Assembly (NCBI RefSeq): GCF_900155965.1
Contig: NZ_FTMG01000014.1
Coordinates: forward strand, 1 to 64,000
DNA from: Mucilaginibacter lappiensis
Lineage (GTDB): Bacteria; Bacteroidota; Bacteroidia; Sphingobacteriales; Sphingobacteriaceae
DNA length: 64,000 nt
Reading direction: 5' to 3'
In this document: positions 8,561-17,118 of the stretch, piece by piece
Position numbering within the stretch: position 1 is the stretch's first letter
Layout: every line of letters begins with the position of its first letter
Position numbers and translations under genes: made by a program
Notes under the pieces: model-generated
The model's input: only the letters and a program-made list of their open reading frames with translations
Told to the model about the DNA's origin: nothing
Database searches by the model: none

Positions 8561-9158
8561 TCTGTTGAATAAAGGCCGGTAAAACCGGAGGGTTAAGCAA
8601 AATGGTGATCAATAAGCCACTTAAAGCGCCGTACAAGTGGGCATCATGGTTGATACTGTCACGGCTGTATTTGGAGGCGTATGTACAATAAATTAAATAC
8701 AGGATGCCAAATACATAAGCCGGTATCAGGATGGGTAAAAATATCAGGCCCATTTTGGCCAGCGGAAAATATAGTATTGCTCCAAATATTACCGCGCTTA
8801 TGGCGCCAGATGCACCAAGACTGTAGTAGTTATAATTCTCCCGGTTTTTAAGCACCGAAGGCATATCGCTCAATACTAAACTTACTACATACAGCAACCC
8901 GAACTGCCAGTGCCCGATAACCTGTTCCAGCTGGAAGGCGAAAAAGTAATACGACATCATATTGAACAGCAGGTGCATAGTATCGCGATGGATGAGGCCG
9001 CTGGTGATGAGCGTATACAGATCTTTACCCCGCGAAACCGTATAGGGATGCAGCATCATTTTGCCTAACACGTTTTGGTTGTAAAAGGCATATAACGATG
9101 TGATAAGTGTAATAACGAAAATGACAGACGCTACAGGAGTTAATATAAGATATTCCAT
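8529..9158 (-). CDS. Rhomboid intramembrane serine protease
   Basis: A 209-residue six-helix rhomboid. The catalytic pair is Ser117 in the GASG motif (115-118) and His174 in HDAHLYG; the supporting HxxxN motif is His62/Asn66 (HLLFNMM). It cleaves membrane-spanning substrates, which are unknown here. It starts immediately after the stop of the M14 peptidase gene (no gap), so the two are translated from one mRNA. Its 3' end overlaps the convergent gene at 7571-8560 by 32 bp. Confidence 0.92.
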   Translation of the reverse strand: MEYLILTPVASVIFVITLITSLYAFYNQNVLGKMMLHPYTVSRGKDLYTLITSGLIHRDTMHLLFNMMSYYFFAFQLEQVIGHWQFGLLYVVSLVLSDMPSVLKNRENYNYYSLGASGAISAVIFGAILYFPLAKMGLIFLPILIPAYVFGILYLIYCTYASKYSRDSINHDAHLYGALSGLLITILLNPPVLPAFIQQISGAIQSMLH

Positions 9159-10904
9159 TTATTTAAGATCGAGTTTGGTATCGGTTAGCAGCCTGCCCAC
9201 TGGGTAGCGCATAAAAGTTTTTTCAAAATAGGGTGAATTGCGGTAAACAAAGAATAATTGCGCCTGTGCACTGCCAGCCAGTTTAGGATCTTTACTTTTC
9301 GCTTCATCGAGTTTCTTTTTCAGTTCGGGGTCTTTTTTCAATAAGTTGGCAGCGATATCTTCAAATACATAATCCGAAAAATATTCTTTTTCGCCAAGCA
9401 CCGAATCAAAAAAGTTCCAGGCAAAAAAGGAATCGACACCCTGCGGTTCCAAAGTTTCCACAATATAACGGTTAATGGGCTGGTTAGTATATACCACATA
9501 ATCGCCGGCATAAAATTTAACCCGCATATCCACTGGGTTTAGTTTAACAGCCGAGTGCAGGTAATGTCCTTCATAGGGTTTCTGCGGGGTTTTATAATCT
9601 TCAATATAATACATCTGTAAACCCAGTGTGGTATCATGCGCCAGTTGCTGCATTTTAACGCCATTCAGTTTAAACAGGTCGATCACCTTGCCCCAGGCTT
9701 GTGGTATTACATAGGCCACTGGTTTATCAGCTGTGGCGGTAACTTTATAGGTGTTCCAAAAGTTAATGGTTTTGGTGTAGGGCTTGTCCCGGTCATAATA
9801 CAAGCGGTTTAAGCCGCTTACTTCGCTGGTTTTATAATCTGCCTTATAGCCTTTAAAGGTAATTGTATCCACAGCCTGGCGGTCGACCGTCCAGTTTAGC
9901 GCGAAGGTTTTTTGTTGGGATACCTGTTCATCCGCCTTTTGTTTGAGTTCACCAATCAATTTGGCATCGCGCTGATTGATCTGAATAAGAAATTGCATAA
10001 ACAAATAAGTAGCATATACCCTTTTATCAAATTCCTTAAGCATATGCGTTTCTGTTATATAGCTGATGATGTTATGCTGAGCGGCAAAACCTGTCGCAAA
10101 ACGCGGTGTTTCCAAAAAACTTACAATACCCGAGTCGGGTAAACCTTCTTCACCGGCACCATAGGGGATCATCTCAAAGCCAGCCCATTTCATGCTCCTA
10201 TATAGATAAGGCGTAAGCGTTTTGGCAGTATAATTAGCCAGGATGGGGGTTTGTTTATCCTTTTGGGTTTCAATCAGCGTCATCACGTACTGATAATCGG
10301 CACCATCACTGGTGTGGTTATCCAGGAAGATCTCCGGTTTCCAAGTAGTCAGTATTTGTGTAAACGCCTGGGCATTGCGGCTATCGGCTTTGATAAAATC
10401 ACGGTTCAGATCCAGATTGCGGTAATTCCCCCTGAAGCCATAAGCTAAAGGCCCATTTTGGCTAACCCTGCTCAAACCGCGGTTCAGGTTGCCATCAATA
10501 TTATATAAAGCAATAAGGCATATCACTACATCTTTTGGCAACTGATCCTTTTTAAGCAGATCACGAACCAGCATCATGCTGGCGTCTATGCCTTCGGGCT
10601 CACCGGGGTGTATGCCATTGTTAATGAGCAATATTCGTTTGTTTTGCTTTTTAATCAGCGCCGGATCAAAAATTTTGTCGCGCGACAATACAATGAGGGT
10701 AAGTGGTTTACCCACATCGGTAGTGCCATAATTAATCAGCCTCATTTGTTGAGGGTACAGCTTATTGAGGTTTTGATAATAAGCGATCACTTCAGCGTAG
10801 GTAGCTGTATAATTGTGGTCCTGATGTTGCTCAAACGGCGTTAATTGAGCTCTGGCCGACAAGGATATTAAGCAAATAAATAAAGCAGACAATGTTTTCT
10901 TCAT
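9159..10904 (-). CDS. Secreted M14-family zinc carboxypeptidase
   Basis: A 581-residue exported metallopeptidase. Signal peptide 1-20 (SARAQ). The zinc motif HPGE at 99-102 supplies His99 and Glu102, and the third ligand is the His of LDNHTSD near 196. A candidate catalytic Glu lies in ITETHML. A long C-terminal extension, probably a beta-sandwich or barrel accessory domain, follows the peptidase domain from about residue 330. It is likely periplasmic or surface-exposed and degrades peptides for nutrition. It forms an operon with the rhomboid protease immediately downstream. Confidence 0.9.
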   Translation of the reverse strand: MKKTLSALFICLISLSARAQLTPFEQHQDHNYTATYAEVIAYYQNLNKLYPQQMRLINYGTTDVGKPLTLIVLSRDKIFDPALIKKQNKRILLINNGIHPGEPEGIDASMMLVRDLLKKDQLPKDVVICLIALYNIDGNLNRGLSRVSQNGPLAYGFRGNYRNLDLNRDFIKADSRNAQAFTQILTTWKPEIFLDNHTSDGADYQYVMTLIETQKDKQTPILANYTAKTLTPYLYRSMKWAGFEMIPYGAGEEGLPDSGIVSFLETPRFATGFAAQHNIISYITETHMLKEFDKRVYATYLFMQFLIQINQRDAKLIGELKQKADEQVSQQKTFALNWTVDRQAVDTITFKGYKADYKTSEVSGLNRLYYDRDKPYTKTINFWNTYKVTATADKPVAYVIPQAWGKVIDLFKLNGVKMQQLAHDTTLGLQMYYIEDYKTPQKPYEGHYLHSAVKLNPVDMRVKFYAGDYVVYTNQPINRYIVETLEPQGVDSFFAWNFFDSVLGEKEYFSDYVFEDIAANLLKKDPELKKKLDEAKSKDPKLAGSAQAQLFFVYRNSPYFEKTFMRYPVGRLLTDTKLDLK

Positions 10905-10921
10905 CGGGATGTATTATTGCT

Positions 10922-10929
10922 CAAATATA
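10922..10929 (-). promoter_or_regulatory. -7 promoter element of the M14 gene
   Basis: On the minus strand this reads TATATTTG, an exact TAnnTTTG match, 17 bp upstream of the start codon. It lies inside one arm of a small palindrome (CTCAAATA at 10920-10927, TATTTGAG at 10931-10938), with a further inverted copy at 10972-10981. Confidence 0.5.
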
Positions 10930-10985
10930 GTATTTGAGAGCCAAGAGATAAGATACAAGGGCTAAGAGAACCTCAAATACTGTAA

Positions 10986-11360
10986 TTAATCCTCATCCCT
11001 ATATCTCTGCTCTTCCTTCAGCTCGGCCTGTAATTTCTTGGGTAAGCCAAGAATCACCTGATCATAGGAATGATCAATCATTTCACAAAGTTGCCTATGG
11101 GTTAGTGAACCATCCATATAAACGGTGTTCCACATTTTTTTGTTCATGTGGTAGCCTGGCTGTACTTCCGTATAACGCTCTCGCAGATCAACGGCAAGCT
11201 CGGGCTCGCATTTAACATTAAACCGGTTGCCGCTTTCCAGCCCGATCAGTAAAAATAGTTTACCGCTAACTTTAAAAACAAGGGTGTCCTCGCCAAAAGG
11301 AAAGCCTTCTGTTACTCCTGGCTTTTGCAGGCAATAGTCACGTAATTCTTCTATATTCAA
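10986..11360 (-). CDS. MmcQ/YjbR family protein (TTG start)
   Basis: A 124-residue protein of the MmcQ/YjbR double-wing fold, often labelled DNA-binding though its role is not proven. Family features: N-terminal NIEELRDYCLQKPG, a PFGEDTLVFKV strand, and the KMWNTVYMDG turn. The start codon is TTG. It is supported because homologs begin at this same residue, and because TTG overlaps the TGA stop of the upstream barrel gene (TTGA at 11360-11357), which points to translational coupling. Confidence 0.85.
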   Translation of the reverse strand: MNIEELRDYCLQKPGVTEGFPFGEDTLVFKVSGKLFLLIGLESGNRFNVKCEPELAVDLRERYTEVQPGYHMNKKMWNTVYMDGSLTHRQLCEMIDHSYDQVILGLPKKLQAELKEEQRYRDED

Positions 11361-12127
11361 AATCCGAAATCTCTTATCAGTTTATTATAAGATACTGTAT
11401 TACCAAAATTGTACCGAAAACCTATGGTGAAGTGTGCATACTGGTCGGGAGCATTGTTTTTAAACTTAGCCGGCGGGTCATCGTATCCATCAAGCCCTTC
11501 GCCAAAGGTATAATTGTGCTCATAACCCAGGGTAATGGTATAGCCAACCTGATCATACGAATCATAAATTTTAAACTCATAGCCAAAGCGTAGCGGTAAA
11601 ACCAGGTTAATACTTTTGTCTTTACCCTGGAAGCCTTCTTTAGTACCCAGCGGACCATGATAATAAGAATTACTGGGATCGGAGAACGCCGGTGGGTTAC
11701 CACGCTGTATAAATTTCATATTGTTGGATATAGCACCGATCCCTGTACCTACATAAAAGTTTTTAATCACGTTTAAAAACCCGTTGTTGGAATAGTCAAT
11801 AAAACTTCCAAACTGAGCATCGGCATGGAGCAATAAAGCTTTATAAGCATTTTTGTACATGCGCCCGTAAGCATCTTTATCGGGAGTAAGGCCACCACCC
11901 GAAAGTGTACCGAACTGGTATTCCAGGGCTACAGGTACATAGGGATTAAAATTGTAGGCTATATTAAGGTTATAAAGAGGATGATAATCCTGCCTTTTGG
12001 TATCGGCATAAGCCCTGCCATAGCCAATGCCGCCGCCTACCCCCCATTCATAATAGTTATATCCTTCCTGTGCCTTTACCGTAAACCCCGCAGCTGCTAA
12101 AACAAAAAACAGAATAAATTTTTTCAA
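11357..12127 (-). CDS. Outer-membrane beta-barrel protein (TTG start)
   Basis: A 256-residue exported protein. Residues 1-19 are a signal peptide (KKFILFFVLAAAGFTVKAQ after the initiator). The rest alternates aromatic and polar residues in barrel-type strands with Gly-rich turns (GVGGGIGYGRAY, FTIGFRYNFGN) and ends close to the C-terminus with an aromatic strand. The likely role is a small outer-membrane porin-like or structural barrel; the substrate is unknown. The only start giving a proper signal peptide is TTG at 12127. It overlaps the next gene by 4 bp. Confidence 0.72.
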   Translation of the reverse strand: MKKFILFFVLAAAGFTVKAQEGYNYYEWGVGGGIGYGRAYADTKRQDYHPLYNLNIAYNFNPYVPVALEYQFGTLSGGGLTPDKDAYGRMYKNAYKALLLHADAQFGSFIDYSNNGFLNVIKNFYVGTGIGAISNNMKFIQRGNPPAFSDPSNSYYHGPLGTKEGFQGKDKSINLVLPLRFGYEFKIYDSYDQVGYTITLGYEHNYTFGEGLDGYDDPPAKFKNNAPDQYAHFTIGFRYNFGNTVSYNKLIRDFGF

Positions 12128-12204
12128 AGCTAAATTTTAATCAATATTTACAAATGGAACATGCCGGGTACGGTTGCCGGTAAATTTTACTAATATTTAG
12201 CCCT

Positions 12205-13455
12205 ATGAATTTCACTTCATCACTAAACTTCACCGTAACCGAACGCTTTTTACGTTACGTTACCATTGATACGCAATCAGACCCCTCTTCTGTTTCATTT
12301 CCGTCAACAGAAAAGCAAAAAGATTTGGCAAGGCTGCTGGTTGATGAGCTTTTGGACATAGGAGTTGCCGATGCCCACATGGACGAATACGGCTATGTAT
12401 ACGCTACTATACCTTCAAATACAAACAAACAGGTGCCTGTAATTTGTTTTTGCTCGCACATGGATACCGCGCCCGACTGTAGCGGAAAAAATGTAAAACC
12501 TATTGTTCATAAAAATTACCAGGGACAGGATATTATATTACCGGATGATGCCTCTCAAATCATAAAACAGGCGGAGCATCCTGATCTGAAAAACCAGATA
12601 GGTAACGATGTGATAACCGCCAGTGGTACCACCTTATTAGGAGCCGATAATAAAGCTGGTGTTGCCGAAATCATGGATGCTTGCTACCAACTGATGAACC
12701 GTCCCGAAATAAAACACGGTGATATCCGGATACTGTTTACCCCCGATGAAGAGGTAGGTCATGGTGTTGAACACGTGGATATTACCAAGCTGGGTGCCTA
12801 TGCCGGTTATACCATGGATGGCGAAAGTGCGGGTAATATGGAAAACGAAACCTTCTCTGCCGATGGGGCAAGATTGACCATTAACGGCGTAAGCTCGCAC
12901 CCTGGTTTTGCCAAAGGTAAAATGGAAAGCGCCATCAAAATTGCCGGAGAGATCATCGCCGCTTTGCCTGATAGCCTATCGCCCGAGCATACCGAAGGCA
13001 TGCAGGGTTTTGTACACCCCGTAGCCATTGAAGGGCATGTAGAAACCGTTGGCATTGATTTTATCATCCGTGATTTCGATGCGAAGAAACTAAGTGACCA
13101 TGCTGATGTAATCTGCAAAACGGCAGATGAAGTATTGAAAAAATATCCTGCATCAACGTATAACTTAGCGGTAAGCGAGCAATACCGCAATATGAAAAAT
13201 GTGCTGGATGAGCATCCAGAGATCGTGGAATACGCTATGGAAGCCATCAATCGTACAGGTATTGCGGCTAAGCTTTGCAGCATCAGGGGAGGCACCGATG
13301 GATCAAGACTATCCTTTATGGGTTTGCCTTGCCCCAATATATTTGCGGGCGAGCATGCTTTTCACAGTAAACAGGAATGGGTGTCGGTTCAGGATATGCA
13401 AAAAGCCGTAGAAACCATACTGCACCTCTGCATGATATGGGAGGAAAAAAGCTAA
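12205..13455 (+). CDS. pepT: Peptidase T (tripeptide aminopeptidase)
   Basis: A 416-residue M20B metallopeptidase, normal length for PepT. Motifs: CSHMDTAPD with zinc ligand His85 and Asp87, LGADNKAG with the bridging Asp, PDEEVGHG with the catalytic Glu pair, and near the C-terminus RGGTDGS and EHAFHSKQEW with the final His ligand. It releases the N-terminal residue of tripeptides in the cytoplasm. The GNAT gene starts 12 bp downstream and is probably co-transcribed. Confidence 0.95.
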   Translation: MNFTSSLNFTVTERFLRYVTIDTQSDPSSVSFPSTEKQKDLARLLVDELLDIGVADAHMDEYGYVYATIPSNTNKQVPVICFCSHMDTAPDCSGKNVKPIVHKNYQGQDIILPDDASQIIKQAEHPDLKNQIGNDVITASGTTLLGADNKAGVAEIMDACYQLMNRPEIKHGDIRILFTPDEEVGHGVEHVDITKLGAYAGYTMDGESAGNMENETFSADGARLTINGVSSHPGFAKGKMESAIKIAGEIIAALPDSLSPEHTEGMQGFVHPVAIEGHVETVGIDFIIRDFDAKKLSDHADVICKTADEVLKKYPASTYNLAVSEQYRNMKNVLDEHPEIVEYAMEAINRTGIAAKLCSIRGGTDGSRLSFMGLPCPNIFAGEHAFHSKQEWVSVQDMQKAVETILHLCMIWEEKS

Positions 13456-13467
13456 TAAGATTTGAAT

Positions 13468-13962
13468 ATGTATACAATAAGAACAGCGACCGTAAATGAT
13501 GTGGAAACCATCATCCAAATAGCCGACCAAACCTGGTGGGTTACTTACAGTCCGATACTGGAAAAAGAACAAATCTCGTTTATGCTGAATGAGATCTATT
13601 CAACGGATAAAATCAGCAAACAGATTGAAACCTGTGCGCAAACTTTTATCCTGTTATCGGAAGCGGAAGAACCGGTAGCATTTGCCGCCTATTCGCCACG
13701 CGAAGAAAACGCTGATATTTATAAATTGCATAAGCTATACTGCCTGCCTAAAACACAGGGCAAAGGATATGGTAAAGTGCTCATCAATGAAGTGATCCAA
13801 CGGACTACAGATGTAGGCAAAAAGGTACTGGAATTGAATGTAAACCGCTACAATAACGCCAAGGCCTTTTATGAAAAAATGGGATTCGCTGTTGCGTATG
13901 AGGAGGACATAGCCATTGGCCCGTATTGGATGAATGACTATGTAATGCGGAAGGAATTGTAA
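13468..13962 (+). CDS. GNAT-family N-acetyltransferase
   Basis: A 164-residue acetyltransferase. I use the ATG at 13468 (MYTIRTATVND), which matches the usual GNAT beginning; an in-frame TTG lies two codons upstream. The acetyl-CoA binding motif is KTQGKGYGKVL, followed by the strand VLELNVNRYNNAKAFYEKMGF, which is typical of motif B. The substrate cannot be read from sequence (protein, peptide or small amine). It is co-directional with pepT and 12 bp after it, so probably the same mRNA. Confidence 0.88.
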   Translation: MYTIRTATVNDVETIIQIADQTWWVTYSPILEKEQISFMLNEIYSTDKISKQIETCAQTFILLSEAEEPVAFAAYSPREENADIYKLHKLYCLPKTQGKGYGKVLINEVIQRTTDVGKKVLELNVNRYNNAKAFYEKMGFAVAYEEDIAIGPYWMNDYVMRKEL

Positions 13963-14029
13963 CTACATTACTAAGCCTTACAACAATAATGTGTTGGTTG
14001 AATTATAAATAAAGACTGGCATGTTGAGT

Positions 14030-14590
14030 TTATCGGCTCTCCCTGCCTTCCACCGGCATAAACTGTAGTTGTTTTTGAAAATACACATCCCAGCTGTGCT
14101 GCTGCACCTGGTTGGTCATGTGTTGAGTATCCTCATCATAATCGGTATTCATTTGTTTGTATTTGTTATCGATACGATTAAACAGGTTCATGGCCTCGTA
14201 TTGATAATTACGACTAAAACGGGTTTTACCAATTTCGCGCAGCAATTCCTGCTGCTCCAGGTAAGCAATGGTATAATGGCCCTGTTCGTGCTTTAACACC
14301 TCGACCAGTACCTGGTTGGATGTTACCCTGCTCCTGTCGAGCCATGATCTTTCGGTATTCAGCACCAGCTTTACAAAAGCATTAAGCATATATCCGCCAT
14401 TTACACGGTTAGCCTGATACTTAAAATCAATGGTGCAGTTGGTATAAGCAACTACGCCAAGTGCATTTACACGCGGCGCGCCGCCAAAATCGTTAATGGT
14501 TAGTTGATGGAATTGTTGGGCCTGTGCCCTGGTTATCGTTATTAAAAACAGGGCTATGATGAACACCCCCTTCAGCCATCTTACATTCAT
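14030..14590 (-). CDS. DUF922-type secreted putative Zn protease
   Basis: A 186-residue exported protein with a signal peptide to about residue 24 (RAQAQ). The HEQGH motif at 101-105 (His101, Glu102, His105) has the HExxH zinc-protease form and stands in the position typical of the DUF922 family. Proteolysis is presumed for the family but not shown. It lies 21 bp downstream of the SPFH gene (14612-15562), on the same strand, and is likely the second gene of that operon. Confidence 0.72.
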   Translation of the reverse strand: MNVRWLKGVFIIALFLITITRAQAQQFHQLTINDFGGAPRVNALGVVAYTNCTIDFKYQANRVNGGYMLNAFVKLVLNTERSWLDRSRVTSNQVLVEVLKHEQGHYTIAYLEQQELLREIGKTRFSRNYQYEAMNLFNRIDNKYKQMNTDYDEDTQHMTNQVQQHSWDVYFQKQLQFMPVEGRESR

Positions 14591-14611
14591 GAAATACGCA
14601 GGTTAAAACTT

Positions 14612-15562
14612 TTACTTTTTAACACCTTTGACGACGTCATTCTGCAAAAGGTTTAAACTCATCATTTCTTTTAAAGTATGCTGCATCTGATCGGTTGATC
14701 CATCGAGGAAGATCACGTTACCTTGTGAGTTTTCGGCAAAGTGCTTGATTGACTCTGTCCACATGGTAAACATGATCACCGAAGTATCCATATTGGCCTC
14801 AGCCATTTCTTTAGCAGCCACAGTCATACCCCGGGCCACTTCCTCACGGAACAGGGCAATACCCTGACCACGCAACTGTGCGGCCTCACGTTCGGCCTGT
14901 GCCGATATTTTGATGGCGTTACCTTCGGCCTCAGCAGCTTTTGTTTTGGTGATCAGTAATGCCTGGCCTTCATTTTCGGCGGCGGCTTTCAGGTTGTTAG
15001 AAGCCACTACCTGGCTCATGGATTTCATGATCACATCATCAAATGTAATATCGTTCAATTGCAAATCCTGCAAGTGATATCCCCAGCTTTCCAGTATCTG
15101 GTCAAGCTGTTCTTTTACATGCTCCACAATATCACGTCGTAATATAAGCACCTCGCTCTGGCGTTTGGTAGCTACAAAGGCGCGGATGGAACCTTCAACC
15201 GTACGAATAAGCGCTTGCATGAGGTTACGCTCATCAACAAACTTAAAGGCTACGTTTTTAATGGTTTCTTCCTGCTGATCAAGCACCGAGTAAAGCAACA
15301 TGGCCTTAAAATAAACATTGGCCTGGTCAAAGGTTACCGCCTGGAACTCCAGCTCCACCGAACGGTTCTGGATAGATATTTTAGAGTACACATTTTCGAT
15401 AAATGGCAGTTTAAAGTTTAAGCCCGGGGTAAGTATGCGCCGATACTTCCCAAATACGGTAATTACCACTATTGTGCCCTGTTTTACAGACACAAAGGAA
15501 GTAAATATGATAATCAGTACGATGAACGCAATAATAAAAAAAGTGATCTGTCCGGTTCCCAT
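14612..15562 (-). CDS. SPFH domain (stomatin/flotillin-like) protein
   Basis: A 316-residue SPFH/Band 7 protein. One N-terminal membrane helix (about 6-24), then the Band 7 domain (SVKQGTIVVITVFGKYRRI onwards). An Ala/Glu-rich coiled coil (about 195-245, KTKAAEAEGNAIKISAQAERE) and a C-terminal segment of about 60 residues follow. It is more like the stomatin/HflK side of the family than the prohibitin at 2531. Such proteins form ring scaffolds in the inner membrane and often partner an NfeD or a protease; here the neighbour is a DUF922 putative protease, a suggestive but unproven pairing. Confidence 0.85.
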   Translation of the reverse strand: MGTGQITFFIIAFIVLIIIFTSFVSVKQGTIVVITVFGKYRRILTPGLNFKLPFIENVYSKISIQNRSVELEFQAVTFDQANVYFKAMLLYSVLDQQEETIKNVAFKFVDERNLMQALIRTVEGSIRAFVATKRQSEVLILRRDIVEHVKEQLDQILESWGYHLQDLQLNDITFDDVIMKSMSQVVASNNLKAAAENEGQALLITKTKAAEAEGNAIKISAQAEREAAQLRGQGIALFREEVARGMTVAAKEMAEANMDTSVIMFTMWTESIKHFAENSQGNVIFLDGSTDQMQHTLKEMMSLNLLQNDVVKGVKK

Positions 15563-15655
15563 GATTGATAATATTTAGATAAATAAATGTAGTACAAATT
15601 ATTGGTGTGTTATTTGTTTTTATAAAAATGCTTTATAAAACAGCAATAAACTATC

Positions 15656-15841
15656 ATGAACCTAAAACGAACTTTTGGAGCCATATTAACCGTACTTGGT
15701 ATCATTGGCTTAATTTATACCGGGCTGGGTGTCATTAACCACAGCAACCAAACCACAACATTGGTTGTTGTAGGCATTATAGCCATCATATTTTTCTTTA
15801 CGGGGATCAGTCTTATCCGTAACACAAAAGACGAAGCTTAA
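15656..15841 (+). CDS. Small two-helix membrane protein
   Basis: A 61-residue protein with helices at about 8-28 and 36-54 and charged ends. It resembles the small uncharacterised membrane proteins common next to SPFH genes. It is divergent from the SPFH gene at 14612-15562 and shares its upstream region. Its stop codon lies in the loop of a terminator hairpin. Function unknown. Confidence 0.65.
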   Translation: MNLKRTFGAILTVLGIIGLIYTGLGVINHSNQTTTLVVVGIIAIIFFFTGISLIRNTKDEA

Positions 15842-15856
15842 GGCTTCGTCTTTAAA
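15827..15856 (+). terminator. Terminator overlapping the stop codon
   Basis: Stem AAAGACGAAGC (15827-15837) and GCTTCGTCTTT (15843-15853) with a 5-nt loop that contains part of the TAA stop, followed by an AT-rich tract. Confidence 0.75.
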
Positions 15857-15866
15857 TTTTCCATGA

Positions 15867-15927
15867 GGAGACGCAATTATGCGTCTCTACAAAAATATAA
15901 AACGTAGAGACGCATAATTGCGCCTCC
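15867..15927. repeat. Inverted GAGACGCAATTA repeat
   Basis: Two 24-bp arms (15867-15890 and 15904-15927) are inverted with one mismatch, and each arm is itself nearly palindromic around AATTA. It is a non-coding mobile-looking hairpin element between a terminator and the SRPBCC gene. The GTAGAGACGC motif is, to my knowledge, a dispersed repeat in several bacterial phyla. Confidence 0.75.
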
Positions 15928-15963
15928 CGCTATCCATTGCACACATATCTATTTAGCGTCCGA

Positions 15964-16410
15964 TCAATTCCCTAGCTTTGAAAGGTATTCATCCAGTTTT
16001 TCAACATTTTGTTTTAATCCTTCATCTGCTTTGTGTACTTTGACTACAGTTTCACGTATCTCCGCGGTATCGAATACCATCGTCCAGTTCATTTCTGTTT
16101 CTTCGCCTTTGGATTCAAAAAGGACTGTCGTAAAGAAATGAGGGTTGAAGTGTTCAAACACGATTTTCTTGAGCGGGATGATTTCCTTGTAAATACTTTT
16201 GTTGGGATAGTCGGTACCATCCGGACCGTGCATGGTCAGGTTCCACTCTCCACCTTCTTTAAAATCCATTTTGTGAATGATAGAGGTGAACCCATTTGGC
16301 CCCCACCAGTTGATTATATGCGCTGGATCTGTCCAAACTTCCCACATCAATTCAACGGGAGCCTTAAACGTTCTGGTTATCCGCATCTCGCGGGTTTCTG
16401 TTTTTTCCAT
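15964..16410 (-). CDS. SRPBCC/AHSA1-domain protein
   Basis: A 148-residue START-like fold protein of the Aha1 C-terminal-like (AHSA1) group. It has the standard opening RITRTFKAPVELMWEVWTD, the following WWGPNGFT, the central GGEWNLTMHGPDG turn, and a long C-terminal helix (EGLKQNVEKLDEYL). These proteins bind hydrophobic ligands; the ligand is unknown. The start lies within the last 47 bp of the upstream ArsR gene, so the two are co-expressed. An ArsR/AHSA1 pair is a common arrangement. Confidence 0.9.
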   Translation of the reverse strand: MEKTETREMRITRTFKAPVELMWEVWTDPAHIINWWGPNGFTSIIHKMDFKEGGEWNLTMHGPDGTDYPNKSIYKEIIPLKKIVFEHFNPHFFTTVLFESKGEETEMNWTMVFDTAEIRETVVKVHKADEGLKQNVEKLDEYLSKLGN

Positions 16411-16735
16411 GGTTTTTATCTTTTTGAATTTTTGTTATATAGTTTTCAAGATTATCAAAGCGGGCTTCCCAAATCACACGTATCTGATCCAGCCAAACAT
16501 CAATCTCCGTCATTTTATCCATCTTGATCTGGTAATAGATCTCCCGCCCCCGTTGATTTGATTCTACAAGACCGCATTCTGTCAGTATCTGAATATGTTT
16601 GGAAATGGTAGACCGTGCCCCATTAAAATTATCGGCTATGGCACCGGCAGTAATCGTCTGTGAAGCTAAAAGCGCGAGGATAGCCCTTCTTGTGGGATCG
16701 GCTACGGCTTGAAAAATGTCTCGTCTTAATATCAT
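16364..16735 (-). CDS. ArsR-family transcriptional repressor
   Basis: A 123-residue winged-helix regulator. I choose the ATG at 16735 (MILRRDIFQAVADPTRRAIL), the classic ArsR beginning; the reading frame also has a TTG seven codons earlier, inside the operator-like repeat. The recognition helix is GARSTISKHIQIL, followed by the wing GLVESNQRGREIYYQI. No metal-binding Cys cluster is seen, so it is of the non-metal subgroup usually paired with AHSA1 proteins. It overlaps the AHSA1 gene by 47 bp and probably represses its own operon. Confidence 0.88.
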   Translation of the reverse strand: MILRRDIFQAVADPTRRAILALLASQTITAGAIADNFNGARSTISKHIQILTECGLVESNQRGREIYYQIKMDKMTEIDVWLDQIRVIWEARFDNLENYITKIQKDKNHGKNRNPRDADNQNV

Positions 16736-16738
16736 CTC

Positions 16739-16780
16739 GTCGTCATTTGACGACAAATATATATAACGCCAAATGACGAC
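16739..16780. promoter_or_regulatory. Probable ArsR operator
   Basis: GTCGTCA-TT-TGACGAC (16739-16754) is a perfect 7-bp inverted repeat 3 bp before the chosen ArsR start codon. A third TGACGAC half-site lies at 16774-16780. The position and symmetry fit an autoregulatory site. Confidence 0.65.
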
Positions 16781-17071
16781 GCAAATTTTATTGCATTTTT
16801 TTATAAAAGTTGATTAACGTAACCCATTTTATTATTCATAAAATACCATAATTAATTATATATCAATTACATACATCAATTCAAATCCACTTTTAGCTTC
16901 CTCTGGATCTCCTGCTCTCTCAGAATTCCTTCCGGATAAATCTGGGTTTACACTTAAACCCGATACATGATAATAAAATATAACTAACTATTTGATTATC
17001 AATTAAATAAAACAATGTTAACTATGAATTGTGTAAACCATGTAAACCCACTTTCTGGATATAGCCAACAA
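16781..17071. repeat. Intergenic with TTTACATGG-type element, copy 2
   Basis: No gene is seen. Left part 16781-16940 is very AT-rich. From 16943 (TGGGTTTACAC) to 17050 (GTGTAAACCATGTAAACCCA at 17031-17050) lies a second copy of the AT-rich repeat with inverted ends found at 3468-3595 and 25739-25837. Confidence 0.65.
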
Positions 17072-17103
17072 AAAAGGCGGATCAATTGATCCGCCTTTTC
17101 GTT
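17072..17103 (-). terminator. Terminator of the S9 peptidase gene
   Basis: A perfect palindrome, AAAAGGCGGATCAA then TTGATCCGCCTTTT (17072-17099), 20 bp after the stop of the minus-strand peptidase. With A and T tracts on both sides it could work in both directions. Confidence 0.85.
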
Positions 17104-17118
17104 TTACCTCTTCAATCT

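Noticed and set aside
16736..16756. TTG start for the ArsR regulator
   Set aside because: The ArsR family begins at the ATG at 16735, and the extra codons overlap the palindromic operator.
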